In this document: positions 1 to 12,883 of the stretch, piece by piece | Position numbering within the stretch: the stretch's first letter is position 1 | Layout of the letters: the number at the start of each line of letters is the position of its first letter | Assembly: GCA_001724265.1 (NCBI GenBank) | Contig: MEDY01000078.1 | Location: 1-64,000 of the forward strand | Direction: 5' to 3' | DNA: 64,000 nucleotides | Source: Rhizaria sp. SCN 62-66 | Taxonomy: Eukaryota; Rhizaria, unplaced | The notes under the pieces: generated by a model | What the model was told of the DNA's origin: nothing | What the model saw: only the letters and a program-made list of their open reading frames with translations | Databases searched by the model: none | Position numbers and translations under genes: made by a program

Positions 1-3000
1 CGGCGGCCACGGCCACGGCGGTGGACACGCCGGCAGCCGCAGCCGCGGCCGCGGCGCGCGCGAACTGGCCCGCCGGGCCGCCGCCTGCAGCCGCGCCGGC
101 GGCCGCCGCTGCCGCCGCGTGCGAGGCCGCGGAGGTGGGCGCGGAGAAAGCCAGGAACGGCAGCGCCGCGGCGGGCGTCGAGAGCTCCGGCATGACGCAG
201 CACAGGCACGCGAAGAGCAGTTGCGCCGGGAGCGTCGCGACGGGGTCAGTGAGCAGAGTGATCGCAGGGGTCGTCAGCGTGAGCAGGTAGAACGGGGACA
301 GCGCGGAGGAGGGCAGGCCGCCGTAGTTGCTGTCGCTGCTGCCGCGGCCGCCACCGCCGCCAAGCGCGCCCGCGCCGTGGGTCCTGTCGATGGGGACGTA
401 CGCAAACGCCGACGAAGATCCGGGCAACGGCTTGTCGAGCCACGCCGCGCGCGCTGTGAGAGCCCATAACCGTGAGTTGCTCAGCGCCGTAACGCCCGGG
501 AACGGGCTGCGCATCAGGCCGCCGAGGCTGGCGTCGCTCGCCGCGTCGGCGTCAGCGTCGGCGTCGGCGTCGGCACTGTCATCAACGTCGTCATTGCCGT
601 CATCGTCATCGTCGTTGTCAACGTTGTTGTTGCTCATGACTTCATCGTGATCGTCGACGTTAACATTGAGAGCGTTGTCATCGTCGTCGTTGTCAGCGTC
701 GCTGTCTTGTTTGTCATCCTCGGTGCTGCGCTTCTCAGAAAGCGCAAAACCAATGCTGTTCAAGTACTCCTTGGAGAGCTCCTTTATCGCCTTGGAGCCC
801 ACCGCGACCGCGCTGTTGGAGAGCAGCGGTTGCTGCAGCGACGACACAAAGTAGCCGTCGCCGTCACAGGCAGCAAGCTCGCGCGCAGACACCGCCGCGA
901 CTGTCTCTGCCGCAGCGGCAGCCTCGGCCTCAGCCTCGAGCTCTGCCGCAGTCTTGGCAGCAGCAGCCTCAGAGTGGTCCTTAGTAGTCTTAGCAGTAGC
1001 AGCAGCGGCAGCCTTGGCCGCAGCGTCCGCCTGCGCAGCGGCCTCGACGCTTAAGACGCGCAGCAGCGGGGGCGTGATGCTCTCATCAGCCCACAGAAGC
1101 GCCTTCGACGGCACGAACGGGGTGACTTTGGGCACGAACTCCGTCACATGGCCACTCGCCTCAGCCACAGTGAGGGCCGTGCTTGCGCTGCTTGAACTGC
1201 TCTGTTGCTGCTGCTGAGACTCTAGCTGTTGCTGCGGCTGCTCCAGCTTCTGCTGTTGCTGCTGCTGCGTGAGCGCCAGCGCCTCGTCTTCGCGCCCCAG
1301 CCGCAGCGCCGTGGCCACGAACGCGCTCTCGCCCGTGAAGGCCTGCAGCGCCTGCCACGCACGCACATGCAAGAACACGCGTTGCAGCGGCGCGTCGAAC
1401 GCCGTCTCCAGCATCGCGCGCGCGCGCGAGAGCAGCGCTGAGTGCAGCGGAGTCAGCGCGGGCTTCCCGGCGTCACTACTGTCATTCATCGCGACACCCT
1501 TGCTCTTGCCGTCGCCGTCATCGTGGTTTGCAGCAGCGGCAGCGGCAAAGTAATCGCGTTCCCAGTGCCTGCGGTCCGCACGCGCGACCCGCGCCACGGC
1601 CCTGAGCGCGCCGCACAGCGCGATGACGCGGTCGAGCGCGAGCGTACGCAGGGCGCGCTTGTCGGCGGCGTTGGCGCGCCCCACAAGAAGCAGCGCGGCC
1701 GCGGTGTAAGCAACCACGGCGCGCGTGGCCGTCAACAGCAGCACGAACTGCAGCGCGACGGCGTGCACGAGCGGCTCGGGCAGCACGCCGGGGGCGCCGA
1801 TCAGGGCCGCCAGCGCCGCGGCGGTCGAAGCAGAGCTAGTGCCAATGGTATTGACATTAGCGGCGGTGTTGCTGGTTTCCGCCGACTTGGCGGCGGCGGG
1901 CAGTACGAGGCCCAGGTCGACGCCCCAGTCCCGCAGCATGCGGCTGCGCTGCTGGTCCGCAGCGCTCGAGCCAGGGCCACCGGCGGGCGCGGCCGCAAGC
2001 GTGTGGCACAACGCCGGGTGGGTAGCTGTGGCCGCGGCAACGAAGCCGTCCATGTCGCCCAGAGCGAGCGCGATCAGGCCAGTCTGCGCGGCCTGCGCCG
2101 TCGAGATGACGCCGATCGGGGCCGCGCCGCTGCTGCCGCCGCCGTCGCCGCCGCCGGCAGTGGCAGCAGCAGCGCCCGGGGCGGCGTCGCCGGCGGCGGT
2201 CAGCGTTAGCAAACGCACCGACGGGCGGCCGCGGCGCCGCGGCTGGGGGGTCAAGTCCACAGCAGGGACGGAGGCGTTTGCGCTTGAGGCTGCGGGGGAG
2301 GGGAGTTGCACCAAGGCAGCCTCCCCAGCAGCCTCCTCCTCAGCAGCAGCATCAGCGGCAGCTGCAGCGGCAGCGGCGGCGGCTGGAAGAGAGATGGTCA
2401 CAGTACGGCCATCCTTAAGCTTACCAGCCTTCGTCTTGACCACAGGCTCCTCTTCTTCCTCGTCGTCGTCATCATCATCGTCATCGTCATCGTCGTCGCT
2501 GTCACTAGCGACATCGCTGTCACTCTTCGCAGCCTTGTCCTTGCCAGCGTTCTTGCTCTTATTCTGCGTGGCAGCGCGGTCAATAGGGGGCTGTTCGTTG
2601 CTGGTCTTGGTCGCGGCGGCCGCAGCACTGCGCGAGCGCCGAGAGCCCGTCTCGGCAGCAGTATTATCAACGGCAGCAGAGCCAGCAGCAGTCTCAGCAG
2701 CAGCAGGCGTCGTCGTGCTCGGAGTAGAGTTGGCAAGACGGGCGCGCTTGACACCCTTAGACGGGGTGTCGAGGGCACTTACATCAACCTCAGCAGCTTC
2801 GCCATCGTCATCAGTAGCTACAGCATCAGCCGCAGAGGTTTGAACATCACCGAAAGCCGCGTTGCGCTTCTTGATCATGTCCAGAATGTTCTGAACGGTT
2901 GCCAGTGACGCCGCGTCGGTGGCCGCGACGAGGCCGGTGACGTCGCCGACAGCGTCGTCGCTGACGCCTGCCGCGCTCGTGTCGAGCTCCGCGACGTTGA

Positions 3001-3153
3001 CTGCGCGCAGCGGCACGAAGACGCTCCCGCGCCAGACGCCGCGGCGACCGCTGCCGGTGACGGCGGCGCGGCCGCGCGCGCTCTTGGGGCCAACAGTGTG
3101 CTTAGGTGCGACGGTCATCGCCGTGACGGAACCAGCGCCACCGTCGTTCGCGG

Positions 3154-3197
<44 letters not shown>

Positions 3198-6100
3198 TCG
3201 TTGCTCCCAGCGCTGGCGCCGGCGGCAGCGTTGTAGCGCGAGACGAGGTTATTGTAGCCACGGGTGACGGCCGTTTGCAGCACATCGTCGCCCAGGAACT
3301 CGATGAGAGTTGGCGGCAGCGTCGCGACAGAGGCCGCGAGGGACGCATTGACCTCGTCGCCCTCGACCGAGCGCAAACTCGCGAAGAGCGCCTCGAGCCC
3401 GAGCTCTGACTCAGCCGCGCTCTCGTCTATGCTGACGTCCTTGCCGTCGCCGCCAGTGCGTTTGCGCCAGTGCCGCTGGTGCTCTTGCACAAGCAGCCAC
3501 GCGAGCGACTTGACCTGTCCCGCCGGCGTCAGCTGCGCCATGTCAACCGCGCGAAGCAGCAGCTCGGCGCCGGGAACGCAGCGCGCGGCCGCGGCAACCG
3601 AGACCGGGGTCGCAGCGTCGGTGAGGTAGCGCTGCGAGTCAAACCGAGCCCTTAGAGCGGCTAAGGGGGCACTAACACTTCCATCCCCTTCCGTCTTGAG
3701 CGGGACCTGCGCTGCCAGCAGCGCCGCCTTGGTGAGAACGCGCGCCAGCGACCGCTTGAGACCCGTGGACGAGTTGAGGAAGCCGAGGGATGAGAAGGCG
3801 TAGGTAGCGCAGGCCGTGCCCTGCATGCAGGCAAAGTCGGCGCTGAGAAGGGTCTCGCCCGACACTGGCGAGGGGCTCGGGACGCCGGACAGCGTGTACA
3901 CAGTCACTGCCGGTGCAGCACAAACAGCGGCACCAGGGGTACTTACACCGCTCGGGGTACTTACATTGGCGCTACTGAGCAGCGGCCCGGCGCGGAGCAC
4001 GCCGTTGACGAGCGAGGCGCGCATCGCGCGCGGGGCGCGGAACACGACGAGGCTGAGCGCGTCGCGGATCGTCGTGCGCAGGCGGCCCGCGCGCACCGAC
4101 GAGAGGTGGAGGTTGGCGGCGACCACGCTGGCCGAGGCGGCCAGCGCGCTCGCGGAGGCGGCGGAGTCGGCGCTGGCAGCGGCGTCGGCAGCGGCGGCGG
4201 CAGCAGCGGAGTGGGAAGACAGGCCGCGGATGGAGGAAGCGGAGGCAGCGTGCGAGTACGATGCGAGGTGCGGAGGCATCGGGGGCACGCCTGCGGGCTC
4301 TGAGGAGAGCGCGGCGGCGGGGTCATAGACAACAACTGCACTGTTACTTGCCTTGGTGTCGCCAGTCTCCTCAGTCTTTGCCACCGCAGCTGCTGCCGCC
4401 GCTGTGGAGGGCGAGAGAGCCTTGCTGCCGCTCTGGTCCTCCGCCTTAACGCGAGCGGAGTCAGCTTTGGCGGCGGCCTTAGCGGCAACGGCACGGGCGC
4501 GAGCCTCGAGCCTACGGATCAAGACAAAACATGTGGAGAGATATATCATCAACATGTGAGGGTTGATTTATACAACTCAAATATAGTAAATAACACGTTA
4601 AAAAAAATATGAGGATCGAAAAATATTGTAATCTTGTGATATTTGTTAAAGTTTAATGTCGAGCGTACCTGGCGTTAATGCGCTTGTCAAGCGGACTGAG
4701 CGTGAGCGCGTGTCCGACCGCGGCCGTGGCGTCGACGACGACGCGAGTCCAGAAAAAAGACTGCGTGAGCGCCGCGTAGCACGCGTTGGCGGTCTGCACA
4801 GTCGCGATGACGACAACGGGCACTGCAGAGACACTTGGGACAGCGCTAGGAGAGCGGCTCATGTTGCCGCCGCTATTGCCGCTCGTGGTTGGGACGCTGG
4901 CGCCCGCTGCAAGTAGCGACAGCAACGCGGCCAAGTGCCGCCGCGTGTGCGCAGTGACGGCGGCCTGGCCCGCCGCAGTGGTCGCCGCCGTGTGCACGAA
5001 CAGGTCGATCGCGGGCAGCAGCAGTACGCCGCCCGCATTGACGCCGCCAGACCTGCTGTTGCGCGGGGCCAGGATCGCGGCGGCGTCAGCGCTCGCGCCG
5101 GAGCCCGCAGCGGCGACCGCGGCCGCCGCGCCGAGACTGGGCGCCAGCGCCCGCAGCAGCGCGGGCCACTCGGCCGCGGTCGCCGCAGAGTCCGAGATCA
5201 CGAGAATGGGCGCGATCGGCACTGTGACACGATCGCCGCCGGTGGTGTTTCCGGCGGTGATCGCGCTATCGGCGCTCTTGGTATTGGTCTGGGAGTGCAA
5301 GCGCTCATAGCAGTCGCACTCGACCATAAGCGCCGCAAGCGCGCGCCGCACCCGCGGCTCACAGTCGTTGAGCAGCGCGCCGGACAGTCCGGCGAGGCGC
5401 TCGCGGGACAGCGCCCAGCGCAGGTAGCCAGCGGCCGCGGAGGGCAGCGGGGCTGTGGCCAGGGCGGGGACAGGGCACTCGGTCAGAGCCAGAGGCGGAG
5501 ATTCAGAGTGTGGCTGAGAGCGAGACTGCGATTGGGAGACGGCATCGTTATTAGAGGGCAGTGCAGGGAGGGACAGACAATGAGCCCAGGGCTTCAGCTT
5601 CTCAGCTTCACCCTCCAGACTACCGTTACTGTCATTTTCGCTATTGTTCTTATTAGCGAGCAGGATAGTGCAATTGTTGAGCTCGCTGAAGTCCCGCGGC
5701 CAGGACATTGCCGGCGGCAACGGCAGCGCCCGCCGGCCGACCCAGCCCCAGTCGCCGACCCCGCTGCCCTGACCGTCGCCCGCGGCCGCCCTCGCGGCGC
5801 TCACAGCGGACGTGGCGTCCTCGTCGCCCAGCAGCCCGTTGACGAGCGCGTACTCGTGCGCCAGCGCAGAGCGCGCCGCCGTCAGCCGCGCGAAGGCCGC
5901 GGAGACGGCGCCCTCGAGCGGCGCGGGCCGGCTTCCGACCCGGCCAGCGGCGGCCCCACTGAAGGCGCCCGCGGCCGCGGCTGTCGCAGCGGCCGCCGAG
6001 GCCGCGGTCGCCGAGACGGTGGCGCTGCGAGAGCTTCCGGACGCGAACACGCCTCTGTTGCCGCTGCTGCCGCCGCTGCCGCTGCCGTTGCCGCCGCCGT

Positions 6101-7484
6101 GGCTGCTTGACGCGGCGGCCGCGGCGGTGGCGGCGGCGCCCGCCTGCGCAGTCGAGAGCGACAGGCGTGGGGAGGTGTCGACGGGGGCGCTGTAGTCGTA
6201 CGCGGTCGGCGAGTACACGATGTGGCTCACGGCGCGCGCTGCAACGCCCGCGTACGCCGCGACATCGGCGGCGCTCACGGTCACTTTCGGCTTCTGCTCG
6301 GCCGCGGCCGCAGTCGCTGGATCGGCGTCGCTCGCAGCATCAGCGTCAGCGTCATCGGCATAGTTGTCGCCATTTTCAGTGTCGTTGTCATTATCACTAC
6401 GATCAGCAGCAGCAGCAGCAACAGCTGACGCTGTGTTCACGGGCGATTTCACACCCTTTTTTCCGTTTTTGTCCGCAAACCATGCGTGCACGTCGGCCGC
6501 GCTCTTGAACGCCGCGTCCACCATCCCTGCAATGCGCGTCTGATGCTGGAACTGCCGCAGCCCCGAGAAGCGCGACTTGCCCTTGTTGCCGGCCTTGCGC
6601 GCCATGTTCCAGTTGGCGTACACCGCGGCGACGACTTCGTCGGGCCTGTTGTACTTGAGGGTGCCTGCGTCGGCGGCTTCGGCAGAGAAAGCCGCCGCCA
6701 GCGCCTTGTTGCCGCGCGCGCAGTGGAGCCACACGAGATGGTGGAACTGCCGGCCCGCGCCCGCACCCGCCGCCGCAGAAGCCGATCCGTCACTGGTAAG
6801 CGCCGTTGCTGCAGCGGAGGCGGGGTCACTGCCGAGAACGGTGCCATGGGTGCTGGGGTTGAGCAGACCGCGGGCGGTGGCCGCGGCGACGACGGCGGCG
6901 GCGGCGTTGGCCGCGGCGGTCTCAGCAGCAGCTGCAGTTTTGTCCGAGTCTGAACTTGCATCAGTGGCCTGAGCGGCGGCAGTGGCTGCGGCGGCGGCAG
7001 TGGCTGCGGCGGAGGCGGCGGCGGCGGCCACGGAGGCGGTCCGCTCGCGGGCCTGCGCCGCGCCCGCAGTGAGCAGCGGCAGCATCCGCACGGACTGCAG
7101 CGCAGCGCCCAGCGCGCCAGGCACAGCGAAGCCCGCGGGTGACTCGGCGTCCGTGCCAGAGTCAGCAGCGGCTGCGGTTGCTTGAGGGTGGGAGTCTGAT
7201 TCGGGGGTGACGCTGCAGTGGGCGAAGGTGGGCTTGCCAGTCGATACCAGCGCGGGGTTGACGTCCGAGGGGTTGAGCGGGACGACGACGTCGGCGGACT
7301 CGGGCGCCGCGGTCGCTCCGGGCTTCAGAGCATTGCCGAGGAAGGGCTTGAGCTCCGCGGCATGGGCGTGGTAGTAGCCTGCGCGGGAGAAGGATTTGGC
7401 GTCGATATCGGCAGCCACGACGCGGTTGTGCGCGGTAAGCAGAGCCAGCGACGCGGGTAACGCGATGGCCGGTTTGTGGGACAT
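1..7484 (-). CDS. Giant Ala-rich protein with a degenerate SNF2-like ATPase region (3' end beyond window)
   Basis: Two exons on the minus strand: 7484-4669 and 4511 to beyond base 1. The intron at 4668-4512 (GTACGC...TAG) restores the frame. I scanned the second exon codon by codon and found no stop, so at least 2442 residues are encoded. The start is the ATG at 7484 (MSHKPAIAL); the frame stays open upstream but only to a TTG. Most of the protein is Ala/Ser/Asp low complexity. Three spaced blocks recall SNF2 helicase motifs in the right order: about residues 700-725 (LSGALLNDCEPRVRRALAAL) where the Walker A loop would be, about 758-785 (PILVISDSAATAAEWPALL) like motif Ia, and about 890-938 (FFWTRVVVDATAAVGHAL) where DEAH would be. 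The Lys of GKT and the acidic pair of DEAH are absent, so ATPase activity is not expected. An Asp/Glu run lies at about 2450-2510. The SNF2 link is inference; otherwise the protein is unrecognised. Confidence 0.75.
3153..3200 (-). repeat. Hexanucleotide repeat encoding Gly-Asp dipeptides
   Basis: GCCGTC is repeated about eight times on the plus strand; on the minus strand it encodes alternating Gly and Asp in the SNF2-like protein. A similar run encoding Asp-Ala dipeptides lies at about 540-580. Confidence 0.85.
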
Positions 7485-8410
7485 GGGACCAAGGCGCGGG
7501 GCGCGGGATTGCGCGTAGAGTTGGAGAGAGCTTTCTGTTTTGTGGTAGTGCAACCTAAGACTGGTCTCTGGGGCGTGCAGAAAGAGCGGGGATAAGTCGC
7601 TTCAAGTGGGAAACAAAGCGACCAAGTGACATTAGCAGGTGAGCACGGTTTTGGAGGGTATAGAGTCGGGAAATACGCGGGTTTAAGTTGCGACATGGAT
7701 ATTTGCAGGGCATTCTGCGTTTCGGCGGGCACCAGAGCAGATTGTGTGATGTGGCCTCTGACAACATGATTAATCTCGACAATGGCTCATGCAAACACAA
7801 CAATACATTATCTCTTAGATGTGAAAGTACAAAATCTAACTTATGGCTAAATTACATTCTCAAAGCTGTTTGATTGCCGCCGCTGCACCGCGAGATGTGC
7901 TTTCGCAGAGCGGGGCGCGAAGGACCGCCACACTGCTGCTGCCAGCATTTTTGCGAACCGGTCAGTCCGACCGCCGCAACGGCTGGCAAATCACGTTCGC
8001 TCGCATAGCTCGTCACAGACAGATACAGAAAATGCATTATGTAATGAGATGGTTTAGGTTATTATTTCAATATTGGCCCTTGTTTCATTTTTGTATTGAC
8101 GGACGTTTGGCAGCGATGCATCCTGTGAAAGCCTTCGGCCCGAGTCGTTTCTCTGACACTGCTGCCTTTCACCTCTCACATCGCCCCTCACCCCTGAACC
8201 CTTCTTTTTTCTTAATGTACTCCGCCAACTCCTATGACGCCTTGCCTTTTTACTTGTTTACAGTGGCGGCACGCCTTATACCTTTTGGGCTGATCCACAT
8301 AGTCCATCTCTAGTAGGAGCCCTGATTCGACCTGTCACACATCACACAGCACACAGACAACAGCACACAGACACTACCAGCAGCCCTTAACTCTCCCCAG
8401 CGCCACCGCG
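7485..8410. other. Divergent intergenic region
   Basis: This is 926 bases between two divergent start codons, so it should hold both promoters. It carries TTTTTGCGAACCG at 7948-7960, which recurs upstream of other genes here. A CA-rich stretch (about 8335-8380) precedes the plus-strand start and is probably 5' leader. I see no supported gene. Confidence 0.6.
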
Positions 8411-9447
8411 ATGCACGCCCACGCCGGGCCGCCCCCGCCCGCGGGTTTCACTGGTCCCCCAGTGCCAGGAGCAAGGCCCATAGCGCACCAAAGGCCGTCG
8501 ACCGCCCACCACAGCAGCCGCTTTCGGGTTAACGTACGTTTCCCTCGTTTTCACAATGAAAGAGGAGGCAAAATAACACAAATCTTCACCCCCATTTGTA
8601 ATAGCTCAATTTATTAAACATGTCGCATGATTTCTTTTGTTGGCTTTTATTTGCGTGATATATCGCAGGTTACCTCCTTCTCCGCTGCCCCACCACGGCC
8701 AACAACTGCAACAAGCTCAGCCTCTAGCTCGAGCTCTAGCGCTGCCGCTGGCACTGGTGTAGCAACTGGCACTGGCAACGGCCCTATGTACGCAGCACCG
8801 GCGGGCCCGCCGCCCGCCGCGGCGATGCGCATGTTGCTGCATAGCATCAACTCGTCAAGTGCCAGTGGTGGTAACAGTACTATTAATAATACTGTGGATG
8901 CAAGCAATAGTCACGTGAGCAGCATCGGCGGCGGCGGCGTGAGGCTGACGAAGGCAGAGGAACTCGCCTTTGCAGCAACGCTGCCGTCAGTCGCCGCCGC
9001 CGTTGCCGCCGCGACGACTGCCGACGCTTTGGCTTCGACTGCTGGTGGCAGCAACAGCAGTCAGTCTACTCAGCGGCAGGTGATTGTTCTTGGCCCTGCT
9101 CTGAGCAAACAACAGCCTGTGAACACGAGCAGCGCGGTTACAGACTCTAGCTTTAGCTCTAGCTCTAGCTCTAGCAATGTTACTGCTGGTGCGAACGAAG
9201 CCTTTGATAGCAACGCAAATATTGATGATGATGACGTGTTTTCTCACACCGATGCCGCGTACCTACTGCGACAGGCGAGGTACAAACAACAACAGCAGCA
9301 ACAAAGCAGGCAAAATCAGCAGCCGAATGTGCAACAGCAACAGCATCGTCACCAGCAGCAGTCGCAGGTGAGTCACGATCACGGTCACGCCATTGCTACT
9401 GCTGCTGCTGTTGCTGCTGCTGCTGACGTTGACAAGAGCGGCCCTCC

Positions 9448-9478
<31 letters not shown>

Positions 9479-9670
9479 AGCGATATTTCGGCCGAGGCGC
9501 TCGCGATCGCGGCCGAGCACACAGCTAGCATCAACGCCAGCAACAAAATCAACAGTAGCTACACGTATGGCGACATTGCGCACATCTTTCACACTCTAAA
9601 GCAGCAGTCCATCATCAACAGCAGCGACAGCGGCAGTATCAGCGCTAACGGGACCGCAAGCGTGGCTCCC

Positions 9671-9701
<31 letters not shown>

Positions 9702-12295
9702 CCACGGTGACCGATGCTGGCCTGGGCTTGAATGGCTCATACTGCGACTTCGACGAATCCTCCACAGCACCAGCTGCGCCAGCTGCCTACAGTCACCGGG
9801 CCACCGTGCCTTCTTCGCACAACAACCAGAGCCAGAGCCAGAGCCAGAGTCACGGTAACGGTCCCAGCCACAGTCGCCACAGTCGCAACCGGCAACAGCA
9901 GCGGCCGCGGCCCGCAACGGCCAGGCCGCCTCCCTCCACGGTGACCGCGGCCACGGTGGCTCGTTTGACCGAGAGCGGCAAGTACGGGCACTTGAACTAC
10001 AACAGCTACATCAACGCGCAGCAGCAGCAGCAGCAGCGGCAGCAGCAACAACAGCAACAGCAACAGCAATCTGGTGCTGCTCACGGTCACTCCGTACACG
10101 ACACCCTTGGCGCGACGGACTCTATCATCAAGAGCGCAACTGCATCCGGCGCGGATCACAGTAATAATGACTTCAATATGAGCTACACTCGCCAACGCCG
10201 CCCCGCCACTGCGGTTGTCCGGCCCTCAACCACCAACGCATATATCCTTAACACGACTACAAACCCTCAAACCAACGCCACTACCCAGCTGAATGAGTCT
10301 TTGACGCCCGCGCCTCTAATGACGGCCGCCGGCGCCGAGGCCTCGGCACTGGCCGCGGCCGCCACCGCTGCCAGCGATGCCGTCAGCTCAGAGCGTTCCC
10401 GGCTGCGTTTATGGTGGTTGGAGACGGCGAACTCCGCCCTGACCCAGAAACTGGCCGAGGCCGAGGCGCGCGCCGCGGCGGCGATTGCGGCCGGCAAGGC
10501 GGGCGCGGCGGCGGCGGCCAAGGCAGGGGCGCTGGAAGAGGAAAACACGGTGCTGCGCGCTGCTGTTGCCGAGCTCTATGCCACGAGGTACGACGTGATT
10601 TCGCTAAAGCGCATATTTCTCCTTCACACTGGAATTATTTGAAAAGAAACACAAGTTTAACACAGCAAACTTAAATATTTACTCCTAAGCTCCACTTGTA
10701 TCCAATTTAGCTAACATATAACAACTTAAACACTGGAATTTGCTTAATCCCCGCACCACAGGGACTCAGCGATCGAGCAGGTGCGGAACGACTTAAAGGC
10801 CGAATACTTCCGTCAGCGCGCACTCGTTTTTGACCGCAACGAGGCACTTACACAGGAACATCGCGCTTTGCGCGCCGAGATATCCTCCCTGCAGACGTTG
10901 CTCGCCGAGCGCGAGGCCGGCGGGGCGACGCTGGCGGCCGACGTTGCTGCGGCCCGAACCGACGCCGCCGCCGCCCGCGCCGAGGTCGCCAAGGCCCAAG
11001 AGCAGGCCCGCGAGTGGGAGGCGGCGCAACGCCGGTGTGCCGAGGCCCTCGAGCGCGAGCAGGCCACGTGTACCACTCTGCGCGCGACCGCCGCCGCCCT
11101 GACAGACGAGGCTAAGGCCGCGGCGACCGGGGAGGCGGCGGCCCGCGCCGAGGCCGCCATGGCCGCCGCGGAGGCCGCGACCGCGCGTGCGCGGCTTGAG
11201 GGCGCGGAGCGCGCGCTGGCGGACGTCCGGGCCTAGGTAGCGCGGGCGCACGCGCGCGCGGCGGCGGCGGACTCGGTGCGCGAGGAGCGAGAGCGGGAGG
11301 CCGCTGTGGCCCGCAGAGAGGCAGCGTACGTCACCTCGGAGCAGCAGCGCAAGGACGCCGCCGCCGCCGCCGTGGCCAAGGAGCTTGAGGCGGTCAAGCG
11401 CGGCGCGAGCGAGCGGATCACCGAGATCGAGCGGGCACGCAAACGCGTGGAGGAGCTCGAGGGCGAGGTCACGGCCCTTACCCGGTCTAAGGGGGAGCTG
11501 CTGATGAAACACGACGCGATGGTGGTGGAGCTCAACCGTGCCGTCGAGGCGCGCGCCTTGGCGCTCGGCGAAGCCACCACGCTGACGCGGTCGCTGGGCG
11601 ACGCCAACGCCGAGCGCGGGCAACTGCGCCAGGAGTTAGGCCGCGCCGAGGCTGGCCTAGCTTCCCTGCGGGCGAAGCTGGCTGCCAGCGAGGATGAGGT
11701 GACACGCGCGAGTCACCGCGCCGACGCTGCGCTGGCGCGCGCGCAGGTGGCCGAGGCGCAGACGCGCGGCGCTGAGAGCCGCCGCGGCGAGGCCGAGGGC
11801 AAGGAACGCGATCTGGAGACGCGCATCCGAGAGCTGTCCTCGGCCAAGGCGCTGCTCGAGGGCAACATGCAGTCGCAGGGGACCGAGCTGCGCGGCATGA
11901 CCAAGCAGTGCCTGGCGATGCAGAGCGAGGTCGCGACGCTGCGCGCAGCGCTGGCCGCCAAAACGGAGCTGGTGGCGGCGCTGCGCGGCGAGCGCGACCG
12001 CGCCGAGGCGACGGCCGCGGCGGCAGGACGGAGGGCCGAGACCGGCGCCGGGCGGGCGGGTGCGCTGCAGAGCGAGGTCGTGCGGCTGCACAGGGCGCTG
12101 GCAGCGCTCAAGGACGTCGCGGTGCGGCTGGGGAGCGACAAAGACGGCGGCTTCACGGCTGAGGGCGACGGCGGCTCTTCTGATGAGGCTTCAAGCGCGA
12201 GGGCTAGTTTACTCAACAGTATTGGCTCTGCTGCGTTTGAAGGGTCTGGGTTTGTCGACGAGCAAGGAAGCTTCCGCTGGCCTGGACAGTTTTAA
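8411..12295 (+). CDS. Gln/Ala-rich coiled-coil protein with an in-frame TAG
   Basis: Three exons, 8411-8533, 8669-10587 and 10762-12295; introns start GTACGT and GTACGA, and the frame is kept at both. The N-terminal half is low complexity, with Ala, Ser and several Gln runs (CAG/CAA at about 9450-9477 and 10018-10068). From about 10420 the protein becomes a long Ala/Glu/Arg heptad coiled coil (for example RNDLKAEYFRQRAL) that runs almost to the end (WPGQF, TAA). A TAG at 11234-11236 lies in the same frame as the coiled coil on both sides. Read literally the product is 838 residues; the remaining 352 codons stay open and coiled coil in character. A nonsense allele, an assembly error, readthrough or TAG recoding are all possible. 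I do not recognise the family; the shape suits a structural or cytoskeletal protein, which is inference. Confidence 0.75.
9451..9478 (+). repeat. CAG microsatellite encoding poly-Gln
   Basis: An almost pure CAG run inside the coiled-coil gene encodes about nine Gln. It is one of several in the window, with others near 10018-10068, 27930-27955, 58508-58565 and 60197-60246, and on the minus strand at 63213-63245. Confidence 0.9.
11234..11236 (+). other. In-frame TAG inside a coiled-coil coding region
   Basis: The codons around it read GTC CGG GCC TAG GTA GCG CGG. The frame before it (from the splice acceptor at 10762) and the frame after it (to TAA at 12293-12295) are identical, and both encode Ala/Arg/Glu-rich heptads. 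No GT-AG pair removes the codon without breaking the helix pattern. Confidence 0.85.
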
Positions 12296-12883
12296 AACAA
12301 CTTCTGGGCACGTCTCGTGACTTAAAGATACCAGTACGACGTTGTTTTTCGTCTTTAAAACATATTTGATTGAATTACGTGATTATTTGATTCATTGATA
12401 CTTAGTTTCTCTATGCACTATCATAAACAACTTGAACTCTTTTTGGTACTACGGACATAATTGTATTTGTGCTACTTTAACACAACAAAAGGAGATAAAT
12501 GCCCGCAACAAAAGACTTGCTCAGGAAAAAAAGGATCATCTTATGAATGAATTGAGAGTATTACACACTATTCCGACTTGGAATCAGGCACTATGAGTTC
12601 ACATCAACAACACACTCTGCACTTTTATGTTGTACAGTTCTAAAAGCGCTGCAAGTTGTCCAACAAATAGTCCCATCAGAATGAAAATCAGAATGGAAAC
12701 AACAAACAAAAAGTATAAACAAAGCAAAAGCAAAACTAATTAGAAATGCACTATTCTCGGTGCCAACAAATGAAGATACAACGCGCACAGCAACAACAAC
12801 AACAACAACTCCTTTAGATTAAGTCTAAGCGATGATGTCATGTCCATGTCAAAGCGTCCACGTAGCTACTTAGACCCTGACAC
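12296..12883. other. Convergent intergenic region
   Basis: This AT-rich stretch of 588 bases lies between two convergent 3' ends. It must hold both 3' UTRs and polyadenylation sites. I see no gene and no clear canonical poly(A) signal. Confidence 0.5.

Noticed and set aside
21-3629. Plus-strand Ala/Ser-rich frames at the window start
   Set aside because: The minus-strand frame is open without a stop across the whole stretch and continues a spliced gene; the plus-strand frames are compositional echoes.
7843-8313. A 156-codon plus-strand frame upstream of the coiled-coil gene
   Set aside because: It lies in the AT-rich promoter region, has no recognisable domain, and does not splice naturally into the next exon.
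12591-12788. Short minus-strand frame in the convergent spacer
   Set aside because: Short, AT-rich, Phe/Ser-rich translation without domain or splice context; treated as noncoding.
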